Origin: Stenocarpella maydis
Lineage: Eukaryota; Ascomycota; Sordariomycetes; Diaporthales; Diaporthaceae
Assembly (NCBI GenBank): GCA_002270565.1
Contig: NQMI01000101.1
Location: forward strand, 62,001-126,000
DNA: 64,000 nucleotides
Direction of reading: 5' to 3'
Part shown: positions 1 to 11,489 of the stretch, in pieces
How the letters are laid out: each line of letters starts with the position of its first letter
Numbering within the stretch: the stretch's first letter is position 1
Notes under the pieces: model-generated
Seen by the model: only the letters and a program-made list of their open reading frames with translations
Told to the model about the DNA's origin: nothing
The model's database searches: none
Program-made: the position numbers and the translations under genes

Positions 1-901
1 TGTTCGGGTCGAAGAAGGGGTGGATGTTGCACGCGCAGTAGTCGCTCGCCTTGCACAGCTCCGGGTGCGCGAGCACCGCCACGAACGTGTCTACCGTCAC
101 CACGGGGCCCGTCCAGCCCGCCTGCTGCAGCAGCGCCCTGCCGCTCTTGAGCGCGTCCAGGATCTGCTGCGGGGACGCCTGCCCGTTGTTGACCAGCTCA
201 TTTCCGATGCTGACAGTGTCGACGATCGACCAGTCCTTCTCGATCCCCTGCACCAGCGTGGCCACCTGGTCGCCCAGGTTGTCGAGGCTGAAGAGGCCGA
301 AGAACACCTTGAGGTTGTTGGCCTTGGCGGCGACGTAGACGTTGGGGATCTGGTTGCAGTCCATACCGTACACACGCACGAACCCGTAAGTCTTCCCGAT
401 GACGCCAAAGTCCTGCATGATCTGGGTGGCCGACTTGCAACCCCCGTCTGCGTTGTATGGGGCGTACGCGACTCCGAAGAGACCGGGGCCCGTGGCATTA
501 CTGACGGGCGAGCCGGGACCTTTGGGCGGCGGCGCACCACCCGTGGGGGCTGCTGCCGGCACTCCGGTTACCCTGTGGGTTCCGGGGGCCTGGTGTTGTG
601 CCACGGCCGCCGCCGGCGCACTGCTAGTGGGCGGGACGAGGACGACCATAGCCTCGGCGGTGGTCAGGGGCGTACCATGCTTGTCGACAAAGACAACAAC
701 CTCGGCGACAGTGGTCGCTCTCGTGCGCGTGTTGTCGGTGATTGTGACCGTCTTGCCCGCTAGGTCAAGCGACCTGGCAGCCAGGTTGCTGGCGTGGGCA
801 TGGTCGTGGACCCTGCGGTGATGGTGGTGATGGTGGTGGTGGCCTGCAGCGGCGAGGGAGAGCGCAGCGAGGCCGACAACGGCTGTGGTGTTAAGTCGCA
901 T
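1..901 (-). CDS. GH17 family cell-wall glucanase/glucosidase, 5' part (runs off the window)
   Basis: The first 300 codons are present as one exon; the C-terminus lies beyond position 1. A hydrophobic signal peptide (about residues 1-20, ending AAAG) is followed directly by eight consecutive histidines (21-28). A Ser/Pro/Ala-rich linker then leads into a GH17 barrel from about residue 143, which opens with GVAYAPYN. SIGNE holds the family's acid/base glutamate (Glu235). The motif around CNIHPFFD is typical of fungal Scw/Btg-type members. The nucleophile glutamate should lie downstream and cannot be seen. GH17 proteins of this kind are secreted wall beta-1,3-glucan-modifying enzymes. The start at 901 is chosen because it opens the signal peptide. 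Family call is firm; the exact subfamily is not. Confidence 0.9.
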   Translation of the reverse strand, partial: MRLNTTAVVGLAALSLAAAGHHHHHHHHRRVHDHAHASNLAARSLDLAGKTVTITDNTRTRATTVAEVVVFVDKHGTPLTTAEAMVVLVPPTSSAPAAAVAQHQAPGTHRVTGVPAAAPTGGAPPPKGPGSPVSNATGPGLFGVAYAPYNADGGCKSATQIMQDFGVIGKTYGFVRVYGMDCNQIPNVYVAAKANNLKVFFGLFSLDNLGDQVATLVQGIEKDWSIVDTVSIGNELVNNGQASPQQILDALKSGRALLQQAGWTGPVVTVDTFVAVLAHPELCKASDYCACNIHPFFDPN

Positions 902-1806
902 CTTGGACCGGTCTGGTTGTGTCAAGGGAGGCTACGAATGTGCGAGGCTTAAACGAGCGTGTGACCGGCCGAGTCGTCGAGACACAAGCAGGCAAGTGTC
1001 TTTGGGCTGCGTTTGGTGGTGCGGGATGGGGATGGGGATGGTCGGTTGGTGAAGAGCAGTCGTTGGGGACATGGCCATGGCCAAGAAGGATGGACGATGC
1101 TCCTCTGTCCCGTGGCGCTTGCCGGGTGTTTGTTTTATGCATGCCAGAAGACGACAAGGCGGTTGCGCCCCGACCTGGGCGTCCGCAGTCCGTCCACAAA
1201 ACACGGGAACGAGTGGCCCTCTTGGCTCCATCGCACCTCCTCATGACTACCTTGTGCCTTCTTCGCGCTACAACGGCAGACCAGCCACTCGGCAGCTTGA
1301 GATGCCGCCCAAGCACAATCGCGCCGCCGTGGTCGTCTTCCTGCTGTTGCCATACTTCGACCCCAACTGACCGGCTGCTCGGATTCCCACTCCGGGCCAG
1401 CTTGGCCTTGCAGATCACACTTGGCTGGTTGCCGGGGCGGTCTGGCACGACCGGGAGGGATTGGGCTGTGCTATTTCCAATCTCACGACTGTCTCGCCCG
1501 AGCACGCAAGTGACGCACCGGGTGAGACAAGTCAGACACAAGCAGGTCGATGACCAAGGGCGTACGGCACCTGAGGCTGTATTTCTCAAAATCATTAAGT
1601 AAGTCTAATCTCTCGCGCGGTGGTTTTTCGATCAGCCAGGTTCGGGCCGAGTGGAAAAGAAAAGAGAAAAAGAGGCCGAACCATGGCGCAGAGACGTTAA
1701 TGGCCGCCTCGTCTGTCCCGGGCTGCCAAACTCCCGATATGTCAGGATGCATGGCGCCCTATACATGCACGGTCGCATTTTTAAAAAGGACTTGCGTGCC
1801 CGGTAC
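902..1806. other. Intergenic: GH17 promoter and LCB1 3' flank
   Basis: No convincing coding exon or RNA gene is seen. Open frames here lack splice or family support. The right part should hold the LCB1 3' UTR and polyadenylation site, and the left part the GH17 promoter. Confidence 0.6.
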
Positions 1807-3556
1807 TCATGAGCCAGGCAACGACAGCTTGCTGCCCGTCTTCCTCGTCATGACCTTGGTGATCGCATGCCTGATGGCTATCGCTGCCTTCTCGATTTCC
1901 TTTTTCGAAAGTCCGTTCGTGACGCATACTTTAAGAGCAGGCTGAACGTGGCCACCGCCGACGCTCTTGTTGATCAGAGCCGTCTTCAGCCGTGTGATCA
2001 TGACACCATTTGCGAGGGCCTGCAGTTCCTTGTTCAGCCGCGGTGAAGGACGGGAGGGAGTTGTGCGCTCGCTGGGGCAGGGCTTACCTCATCAACGCAT
2101 TCCTGTAGCACTCGGTCCTGATCTTCAAATGACAGCCGCCTCGACTGGACAATATTTGGCTTGATGACGAGCATCAAAATTGGGTTTTCGGGAGCACTCG
2201 TGCACATGACCCAGTCGCTCCGTGGGTCCAACTGCGCGCGCGCGGCACGTATGTTCTCGCGCGAGGAGGCAAGGATGTCGGGACTGGACTGCAGCATGTT
2301 GATGGTCTCGCTCGCTGTGACGGCGAGCAGGGCGGGCAGGGCTGCAGAAAAGGTATACGCCATGGAGGCGATCCTCTGGTGGGCCACAACGTTCTTGTCG
2401 CCAGCACAGAAGCCTCCGCCAGCACACAAAGGACCGGCCAGCGAACCGATGATCATGTCGACCTGGGCAGGGTCAACGTTTTGCGCCTCGGTGACGCCGC
2501 GGCCTGTTCGACCCAGGACACCGAAGGACCAGGTCTCGTCGAGGATGATGCGGAACTTGTACTTCTCCTTGAGTTCAATCTGCGTGACAAGGACAAATGT
2601 CAGCGTCCAGGGAGGGCCAGCAGGGCACGGGATCCTGTGCTCACCATGCGTGGCAGGTCAACTGAGGCGCCGGTGGTCTCGGAAAGACCCTCGACCACAA
2701 GAAAACGCCTCGTCAGCTTCTTTTGTTTCTTCTGGTCCTGGGCCACCTGTCTCATGACGTTCTCCAAGTCGTCCCAGTCGCCCGGGTTATACCACTTGAT
2801 GGTACACCTCGACAGCTCGATACCCTTGCGGACGGGGTAGTTGGTCGCGCGGTCGGTAACAATAACGTCGCCTCTCTTGCAGAAGGCCGGGATGACACTG
2901 GAACTTGTCGAAAAGCCTTGGGCATACAAGATGCATGCCTCGGTTCCCAGATAGGCGGCAACATCAGATTCGGTCTTCATATGGACATCCTGTGTGCCGT
3001 AAAACTGCGGAGGCCCACAGGGGCCGACGCCGTAGGTCCGGAGGATACTGATGGCTTTCTCCTTGATCTGCTCATTGGCATTGAAGTTGTAGACGTTGTA
3101 TGAGGCCAGGTTCGTGACGGTCCGCCCGTTTGCTAGTTTGACCTTTGGGCCAGTTGCGCTGCAGGTGGCATCCTAGTGTCAGCTTTTGGCGTGCTGGATG
3201 AGTGCAAGCGAGACATACCCGACTATGACAGGAAGCCTCTCCATCTCCAACTCCTCGGTTGTGGTCTGCTTGCCGACCAGAGGTTCGGGCTGCCACTCGT
3301 CGACCAACTCCTCGATTTCATCCTCGCTGAGCTTGACGTAGTTGGAGTCGTTTGTGGCGTAGGACGGACTCAACAGGTAGCGGATGAAGAATATGAGCAG
3401 GAACAGTTCGAAGACGGAGCGTATGGGGTCGTTCTGGTAGCTGGCCTGGACGTAACGGATGAGCACGGCGGACCCGGGGACCTTCTGGAATGTATGCGAG
3501 GCCTCGCGCAGCAGGTCGGCCACTTGCGCCTGGATCTCGTGCAGATCCATGGTCAT
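1807..3556 (-). CDS. LCB1: Serine palmitoyltransferase subunit 1 (LCB1)
   Basis: Non-catalytic partner of Lcb2 in the ER enzyme that condenses serine with palmitoyl-CoA, the first step of sphingolipid synthesis. Proposed exons on the minus strand are 3219-3556, 2645-3158, 2088-2579 and 1807-2019, giving 518 residues, the usual family length. A membrane segment lies near residues 45-65 (FELFLLIFFIRYLL). The conserved stretch YGVGPCGPPQFYGTQDVH contains the cysteine (about residue 160) equivalent to human SPTLC1 Cys133. The PLP-binding lysine of the aminotransferase fold is absent, as expected for Lcb1 rather than Lcb2. The introns (60, 65 and 67 nt) begin GTATGT, GTGAGC and GTAAGC and end in CAG. 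The start chosen reads MTMDLHEIQ; the second Met two codons on is an equal alternative. Confidence 0.95.
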
Positions 3557-4473
3557 GGTGCCCTGCCCTGGAGAATGAAGAAACAGTCGAGGCCGGAAAT
3601 GGTACGCTGATGACAGCAGGTCACGGTGGTAGGAGGTAAGGGAAGGGGGGGTGGGGGAGAAAGAAAAAAGAGGATCCAGGTAGGATGACGGTGATCAATG
3701 GAAGGCGCGTTGACGCTGCCGTGACGGGGCGGGATCAGAGAGAATCAGGGGCAATCTGCACTAAACCAGCGGCAGCCCGCGTCCTCGATGTGTTGGCGTG
3801 GGCCCGATGAAACCCAACCATAATGTCAGGCACGCTAGGGTATACCTACACTAGGTAGACAGGTAGATACTTGGGTACGTACCGGCGACAGCCGCATCAA
3901 GACCGACAGACCCGAGGTTTCCACACAATACAACACGACACAGCTAGCTCAACACCATTTTCAAAAGGCAGCATTGCAACCCATGTGTATTCACATCTAC
4001 ATCCACGCAGCTTTGGGATCTCAATTCCATGCGCAGCACGAAATCAAGACACCAAAACCATCCGCGGGAAAACCCGCCTTCACTTGGCTGACCGCCCAAT
4101 GCATGTTGACGACATACTCCTGAGCGTAGCTTCCAGACTTGAATTAATTATGCAACTCGTGATGCCGTGCCCGGGCACTGAGAAAACGCACCCAGAGATG
4201 TATAGGCTGCATGCCGTGGGGGTTTGTGTGCGTGCCTGCCTGCCAACGGGGCCGAGTCTAGACAACCATTTACCATGCCCAATTTGTCCTTTCGTATACT
4301 CTTGTCGAAAGGACGCGCAAAATCAATACAATATACTCCCCACCAGAACCCCACAGGTAAAGCAAAGAGCAATAAAAACACCGTGCCATGCGCAAAGGCC
4401 TCCCCGCCTCTCTTCTCGTAATGAAATCTCTGCCCAACCTGTCCGTTTTTTATGATACAGGCCCCAACACTCT
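3557..4473. other. Intergenic: LCB1 upstream region and FKS1 3' flank
   Basis: No gene recognised. Around 3640-3670 the plus strand is purine-rich, so the LCB1 sense strand is pyrimidine-rich, as is common just upstream of highly expressed fungal genes. Short CTAGGTA/GTACGTA-type motifs occur near 3840-3890. The right side is AT-richer and probably holds the FKS1 3' UTR. Confidence 0.5.
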
Positions 4474-7400
4474 CTAGAAGAGACGGATCTTGGCGGCATC
4501 TGCCGTGCTCGAGGCTGAAGCGCCTGTGCCCGACCCGGTCATCGTCAGCAGCGCTCCTGTGTACGATGCCGCGCCTGTGCCCGTCTGCGTTTCACCGATG
4601 GTGTTGTTGTTGTCCTGGCCCGTGGGCTGGATAAGGTGGGTGCTGTCCAGCATGGAGAATATCGACGACGGCACGTACTTGCCTGCGATGCTTGGGCCCA
4701 CCATCAGGACGATGAACAGGATCAGCAGCAGGAAGTAGAGCAGCGCATAGCGGAAGACACGCTTCCTCCTCAGCTTGGACTGCTTGAGCGAGTAGATGGG
4801 TGGGCGGATTTGCCGGCTGTCACGTCATGTTAGCATCTTTCCTCTTACAGTCCACTCGGAAACCTTTTGGGGGACGTACCTAGGCCGGAGCCAGAAGAGC
4901 ATGATGGAATGCAGCTTGTCCACCTGGGGGATCAGGATTACCGGACACATTATGAACAGGAGTGCGTGCCCCAGGATGAAGTCGCCGGCGAAGAAGCTAA
5001 GCTCGGTGATCTTGCAGAGGAACTCTCTTGCCGGCTGAGAGACTGAGTGCCAGCCCATCGAATACCATTTTCCGGTCCAGAACGCGATGTTGGCCTGATC
5101 AGTCTTCATTTCTCTCGTCAAGGCGAAGGTGATGATCACCTTCATCACCCACCGCTGCACTGCAATAACTGCAATCATGCCGCTGATTGTCCGGGTGAAG
5201 TTGAAACCCTCGAGGACGTACATCACCTCGAAGAAGACGAGGAGCATGATGACGGCAATTGCGTGGGCGATCGCCGCCAACACGCTGCCAAACTTCTTGC
5301 AGCACATGCTAAACAAGGGCCCCATGCAGCAGGCCATCGCAAAGAAGACGGCACACACGCCAGCGTTGACAGCAACAGGGCCGAGAGCGACGATGGCAAC
5401 ACGCAGGAGCGCTGCCGTGGGCTTCGCGTTCTTGTCATTGTCCTTCAGGATGCCACCGGTGTCGTGAACTCCAGTCTGCGCATTGATGAACAGATAGGGG
5501 ATCAGGGTCACGATGGCCAGGAGCAGCGGGGCGATGATCTCGGCAAAGAAGACGTTAGTTATGTGCGCGCGATTGACATCAGCCGACAGCTTGCCCGAAG
5601 GCTCGCCCACAACCTTGCGCTTGTAGCCAGTAAGGCGTGTACGAGAGAGACGGCAATAGGCGATCCAAGATGACGCGTGGGACACCGAGTTACCGCGGGA
5701 GAGCCAGCGAAGGAACTCGCGGTAGTCTATGAAGAAGTCGTTCCACGCGAACTGATGGGGGTTGTAGAGGAACGGTGAGATGCAGAGGGCGAGCAGAGAC
5801 ATCCAGAAGTAGACCAGGGCGGCCTGCCAGATTGTCAAGGTTGCAAACAGCAACATCAACAGCATGCGAGCGCCGAAGTAGATGGAAGGCCCGGCAAAAC
5901 GCGAGAACAGGATTCCGAAGGGGATACGAGCGGTGGCGAAACCACGACCCGTACCGATATATCTGGCACCACCGAACGACAAGTTCTGCTGTACCGCGTT
6001 GGCGTAGATCTGACAGACAAACACCTCAAAGAAGGGCGACAGAGAGCAGATCTGCTTGGCCAGACGAGTCGAGGCGCGGAGGACTCCACGCTCCGTGAGC
6101 TCCTGCACAACCAGGGGCACGAAAGCGAGGAAGATGACGAAGATAATGGAGATGACACTGCGGTAGACCCAGTCCATCAGCGCAGGTGTGTTCTGACAAC
6201 CCGTCGGGAACATCGGGTCCGTAATAGGGACGTCCCTGTTGTAGTTGCAGGCGATGGTCTCGTGTCGGAGGGCGCCGAGGTTGATCAGACAGAGCATGAA
6301 CAAGTGGACCGAGAGCATGATGAACATGTTGTTGACGTGGAAGCCGGGATGTGCGTAGTAGAACGAAAGGAAGCGGTCCAGAGGCAGCTGGGTACCAAGG
6401 TAGTAGTACTCTCGAGAAAGCATCTGCTCACCCATACCCGTTCCAATCTTGGTCGTGAAGTTGAGAATGGAGCCAAAACCCAGATCACGACCCTTACCAC
6501 ACTGGTAGTATTCACAGTGCTTGATGCGGCCACCACGCAGGACGGCGTTCATACCGGCATAGATATCCTCGTTCAGGTGGAGACCCTTCTGTGCCTTTGA
6601 GACACCACCCCTCGTGGTCATGTAAATGCCGTTCAGGAAATCGGGGTGACCGTAGTGCAGCTTGCCACCAATCTGGGCCAGCGTACGAGCGAAAAGGGTA
6701 CCGAATGTCTGTTCCTTTCCGGCAGCGACATCACCAAGGATACCGATGTTCTCGGAGAAGATATATTCACGGGCACCGAGAATAGCAACAGGGGCAGGGG
6801 AGTTGTTCTTGACGCCAGGAGTGTAAGGAGAGACGTTCTCGGTCTTCATCTCCTCGAACTCGGCGAGCACGCTCCGGATCTTCAAGCACTCCTCGAGGTA
6901 GTTGTCCTGGTTGGCGTCGATAAGCTGGATATATTCACCGCGGTAGAAAATGATCGAGTGGTTCTGGTTGTCGGACTTTCCGTCACCGAGAATAGGGTTA
7001 CCAGAGAGCTGAATTCGGAACTTTGGCTTTCGCATGCCGTTCTCCATGATCTCGCAGTGGCCGTCGATGAGGGCCGAGTACAGGCGCGGCTCCTCGCCCT
7101 CGTTTGCTGGCGGCTCCTCGTCCAAGTATGCGATCTGCAGGTCAGGGTAGGCGCGGAGGAGGAACTCGGCGTTCTCCATCTCCTCCTTCTTGAACTTGGC
7201 ATACCGTTGCATGGAGACACAGATCTTGAACTTGCGGCGAGCCATGCGCTCAAGCTCACGTTCGAGCTTGTCAGAGTTGCCGCCAAACATCTGGACAACC
7301 TCGGGGTTCTCGACGCGGTAGAGCAGCTTGATAGCACGGCTGTAGTTCATGAAACCAGAGATGGTACGGTAGAGAGTCTGGAAGCGAAGCGAGGCCCAGA

Positions 7401-10400
7401 TCCGAGTGCGAAGGGTATACTCCGGAGCGGAGGACTTGAAACCAATGCAGTAGAAGGGCAGGTCATCGATCTTGCTCTTGGCGGTGTCCTTCTCAGCCTT
7501 CTCGTCGTCGCCGTTGTACTGCGCGGTTTCATCTGACAGAATCTTGGTGTCCTTGACGAAGCAGTCCCACTCGTGAGGGTGCAGTTGCTTCAAGTATTCC
7601 AGAAGGGTGACGCGCGAGTATGGCTCGTCCTCACGGATAATCTCTCGCAGGGACAGCAAAATCTTCTCGCTGTAGTGTGGAATGAGGACCGTGAATGTTG
7701 GCATGTTGTCCACGGGAAGCGGCTCAGGGATTGGGGTGGACAGTGACTGCGCGAAGAAGGAGATTCGGCGCTCTGCCTCGCTGTGGCTGGGAAAGAACTC
7801 AGTCTTGAAAGAATGGTCTTCCTGAGAGACGAAGAAGGTTGGAGCACGCAGTGTCCGCTTTCCCTCCTGCTCCGAAGGCACTTGGTGGTAGAGCAGCTTC
7901 TGCACATGGTCGATGGCGAGTAGATGCTCTCGGTACATGGAGATGACGATGGCATTCCAGATCTGAGAGATGAGCACCTTCGGCTTGTACTTGATCTCCA
8001 TATCCGTCGTGGCCAACACCTTGGAGTAGATCCGCTTTGGCAGGCGCGAGAAGACGTTCCTCCAGGGCGTCATGATGGAGGATCCAAGGTAGAACGATCT
8101 GGCAATAGACACGACCGCGTTCACGATGACGTAGAACAGGTACGTGTCGAGGAAGAAGAAGACCAGATCCGTGAATGTCATCAAGATAAGGAGGATCGTC
8201 GGTTGGTACTTGCAGAGCTGGTTCCCAATGATGGTGTCACCCAGGCAGCTACTGGTGTCCATTATGGACAGGTAGCGGATGGTGTCTCGGAATGACAGCG
8301 TCAAGAAACCATAAGATTCACCAAACTTTGCGCCAAAGATAAGGCACCACATACCGTAGGACATGGCCATGTCGTTGCCCTTCAGTTGAGGCCAACTGGC
8401 GGTAAAGGTCTGACTTGCCACATAGCGCCGAGACTTCTTGCTCACCAAGTAGCTGCCAAACAGGCCACCAAGAGGCATGACGGCAAAGAAGATCAAGGTG
8501 AAGAGGGCAATGATGAATTGAACAACACCAAGTACCAGGGCGATGGTGCTGTTCTGGTGCGCATTGTACGCGGCGATGGTGGGCTGGGGCAAGAACACGT
8601 ACACACCAGGAGCGACGTTGAGGACGAAGACCAAGAGGAGGAACAGCAGCCGCTTGGTGAGATGCTGAGCACCAGCCCACCTTCTGGGGACGTAGGCCCA
8701 TTCTGCGAGCGTCGACAGGATCTGGATGAGAGATGCTATGCCTCCGCCAAAACCGACAATGGACCACTGGGCAGATCGGGCCGGCTGCTGGTTCACCTGC
8801 TGCTCGTAGTTCGGTACGAGTAGCGAGGGAGCGTTGTTGGCCGTGAACATCCAGAAAACTGTCAGGTGGATGACCCAGATTCGGTTGAAGTTGACAATCA
8901 GGTGCATCCAGGACCGAGTCTCCTTGTACGTCTTGAAGAAGCACTTCTTCCAGTTCACCTGGTTCAGCTTCAGGTACCGCTCAGCGGGGGGCACGTCGAC
9001 AAGCTTCGACTTGTCCTCCAGGACAATACGTTCGATACCCTCGGGATACCAGAACAGCTGGTTGCAATCATCGTAGCCAATGATCTTGTTGTGGTCACGC
9101 TCACGCCGGACGTACACGCCGTTTGTGATCTCGTATCCCTGGTCTCTGCAGTACTGGTACAGAGGCGTGATGGCGTTGTTCAGGAAAGTGAACTCGGGCA
9201 CGGGCTCGACCGAGTTCTGGCAGGCTGGCGAGTTCAAGTAGTCGTCGGCACACTTGAAAACAAAGCACAGACACTCGGGCATGAAACGAACTTGATTGGC
9301 CTCGCCCCAGCAGAGCAGGTAGAGAGCGAGCTGCCGGACGCGATCGTGCTGGGACATGCGGTTCATGCGAGTCTTCCAACGGAACTCGGCGGCCTCGAGC
9401 GAGTTGTCGCCCTCGAGATCCTCAAGTGTTTGCTCCTCAGCCTCGTTCTTGTTCTTCTTCTTTGCCTTCTTCTTTGACTTGGAGCCCTTCCTGTTCGAGA
9501 GGCCAATAGAATCGTCGAGATCGAGGTGGGCAGCAAAGTACCACTTGCGGAAGTTGGCGTTGTCACCGCCAATGTAATCGGCGTGGAGGGAAAGGAGCGC
9601 CTGGTTGGGAGTCATACGCGAGGCCCGCGAGTCCAACAACGTCATCAGGTGATCGTACATGTTGCGCATGCTGTCCCGCTGGAACCCGAACTTGTTCACA
9701 AGATCCAGAAAGATGTCCTCAATCTCCTCCTTGGAAAGGGGGATCTGAGCTTCTGATGTCCACGCGGGGTACGGCTCCCGGGAGCGTTGGCCGGCGGGCA
9801 GGACATTGCCGTAGTCCATGGCGTAGTTGGGGGTGGAAGCGCCGGATGACCGGTTGCCGCCATACGAGATCTGGGAGGATGGCGGGCGGTAGCCACGGCC
9901 ACCCTGGCCATCTTGATAGCCGCCGTAGTTCTCGTCGCCCCGACCGTAGTAGTCCATGTCGGCGGCTCGAGCCATGTCGGATCTCATGGTGAAGTCGCTG
10001 AAAGTCTCGGAATCCTCCTCAGACCCCCCACGGCGCTGGCCTTGGCCGCCATAGCCACCTTGGTCGTAGCCTTGGTCGTAGTAGCCGTTGTCGTAGCCGT
10101 CGTTGTATTGCTCGTGGCCTTCATAGTAGCCGCCATCCTGGTGGTAGGGGTTGTTTGGGTCGGAATTGTAGTAACCCCTGGAAGAAGAGCCTGTCAGGCA
10201 CGTCCGGGACTGCGATAGACAGGCGCAGGCCCAAGGGGGAGAAAGAACTTACGACTCGTCATAGTAGCCCTCCTGTCCACCATGGCCGGCAGCGCCGCCG
10301 CCATGGTCATAGTATTGACCCTGCTCGTTGTCGTAGTAGGAGTCTGTGTTTCCTTGCTGATGATGGCCGTAGCCATCATCATAGTCGTGATTGGCCGGAT

Positions 10401-10410
10401 AGCCCGACAT
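4474..10410 (-). CDS. FKS1: 1,3-beta-glucan synthase catalytic subunit (FKS1)
   Basis: Plasma-membrane glucosyltransferase (GT48) that makes wall beta-1,3-glucan from UDP-glucose; target of echinocandins. Exons are 10253-10410, 4880-10177 and 4474-4816 (introns of 75 and 63 nt, GTAAGT and GTACGT donors), giving 1932 residues. The N-terminus is Tyr/Gly/Asp-rich and disordered, starting [15 protein letters not shown]. An FKS1 N-terminal domain, two multi-span membrane blocks and the large cytosolic GT48 domain follow (IEYLDEE-type region replaced by [26 protein letters not shown]). Hot spot 1 is at residues 677-685 and reads FLTLSFRDT. Hot spot 2 is near residues 1388-1395 and reads DWVYRSVI. 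The C-terminus after the last intron ([12 protein letters not shown], then one membrane span) matches the family well. The gene is preceded by a very long gene-free region. Confidence 0.98.
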
Positions 10411-11049
10411 GTTGGATTAGATGTCTGGACCGGGCAGAGGCGAGGTTAGCAGGTTGACGAAGCATCTAGAAGCAGGACGGGCGGGGTGGTGCCGATTGTT
10501 GTTGGTGCGAGTAGCATCTGGGCCGCAGCAGGAGGAGGGGACAGGGCAGCAGGGGGGCGCGACGTGGTTCCTTGGCCTGTCCGCGTTTGAAGTTGCTGGG
10601 GAACAAAAGAAGGTGAAACTCACCAATCAGACTCATGTGGCCTGGAATGGGGGAACAACCAAAAGAGACCGACTGTTGGAGTCGGTTTAATTAAGTATAG
10701 TCCGTGCTGTGCAATAAAGCTTGAATGATTAAGATCAAAAAAAGGGTAGCGGGCCGGAGCCTCTCGAGATTGAATGGGACGCAGGGTGCTGAAGAGCAGT
10801 CGGTATAATTAAGCTCGCGCGGTTTGTGGCGAGGGTGAATGATGGGGTTGCGGAGGCTGCGCAGGTCCGAATTCCAAAACACGAGTGGCCGAGCGATGGA
10901 TTGTCCTTCTCTCTCGTCTCCTTCTCTCCCAGTGTTTGGGCGCTCCTAATCCTTCTTCCACAGTCGGTGCTGTTGCTGTTGGTCGCGGCTGGTTGGGCAC
11001 TGGTTGAATCAGCGAGCGGCAAGTCGGCGACGCGCTAGGTGGGCGGTGC

Positions 11050-11190
11050 CGGCAAGGGAGAAGGCAGGCAGAGCAGAGGCGCTCAAGAGGAGAAGGGGGG
11101 GGATGAGGTCGGGAAAGAGCGAGTGTAGAAGGGGGAAGAGGGTGGTGAGGAAGGGGAAGGTGAGGAAGTCGAGATTTCAGGAAAAGTAGG
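11050..11190. promoter_or_regulatory. Polypurine/polypyrimidine tract in the FKS1 upstream region
   Basis: About 140 bp of the plus strand is almost entirely A and G, so the FKS1 sense strand is CT-rich here. CT-rich stretches are common around transcription starts of strongly expressed filamentous-fungal genes, so this is a candidate core promoter or 5' UTR segment about 0.65-0.8 kb before the FKS1 ATG. The assignment is inference only. Confidence 0.35.
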
Positions 11191-11461
11191 ATCCAAGAAA
11201 GCTGGCAAGCCGGTTTTCTTGGGCATGGAGGGAAAAAAAAACCAAGCAGGAGACGGTGGGAGACGGAGTGCTTCGCCAGGCGAGAGGGAGCGTGGGTTGT
11301 GTGTGGGTGTGCGTGTTGGGTGTGAGGCCTGTCCAGTCAACCAGTGGCGGGAAGCGGGAACTTGGAAAGGGGGAAAAGGAGGCTGCAGATGCCAGGAGTG
11401 ACTTCGATGGCAGGGGGTGGCAGGGGAACAGGGGGGTTGGCCCAGGGCGGCAGGGGCGGAA

Positions 11462-11489
11462 CGCACACGCGCACACACACACACACATG
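11462..11489. repeat. CA-type microsatellite
   Basis: A run of CA dinucleotides interrupted by CG (cacgcgcacacac...). Simple-sequence repeat in noncoding DNA, likely length-polymorphic between strains. Confidence 0.8.

Noticed and set aside
818..841. His8 as a possible cloned affinity tag
   Set aside because: Codons are mixed, the run sits between a native signal peptide and a native His-rich linker, and no vector sequence is near.
6646..7536. 296-codon frame opposite FKS1
   Set aside because: Antisense shadow of the glucan synthase; no independent start context or similarity.
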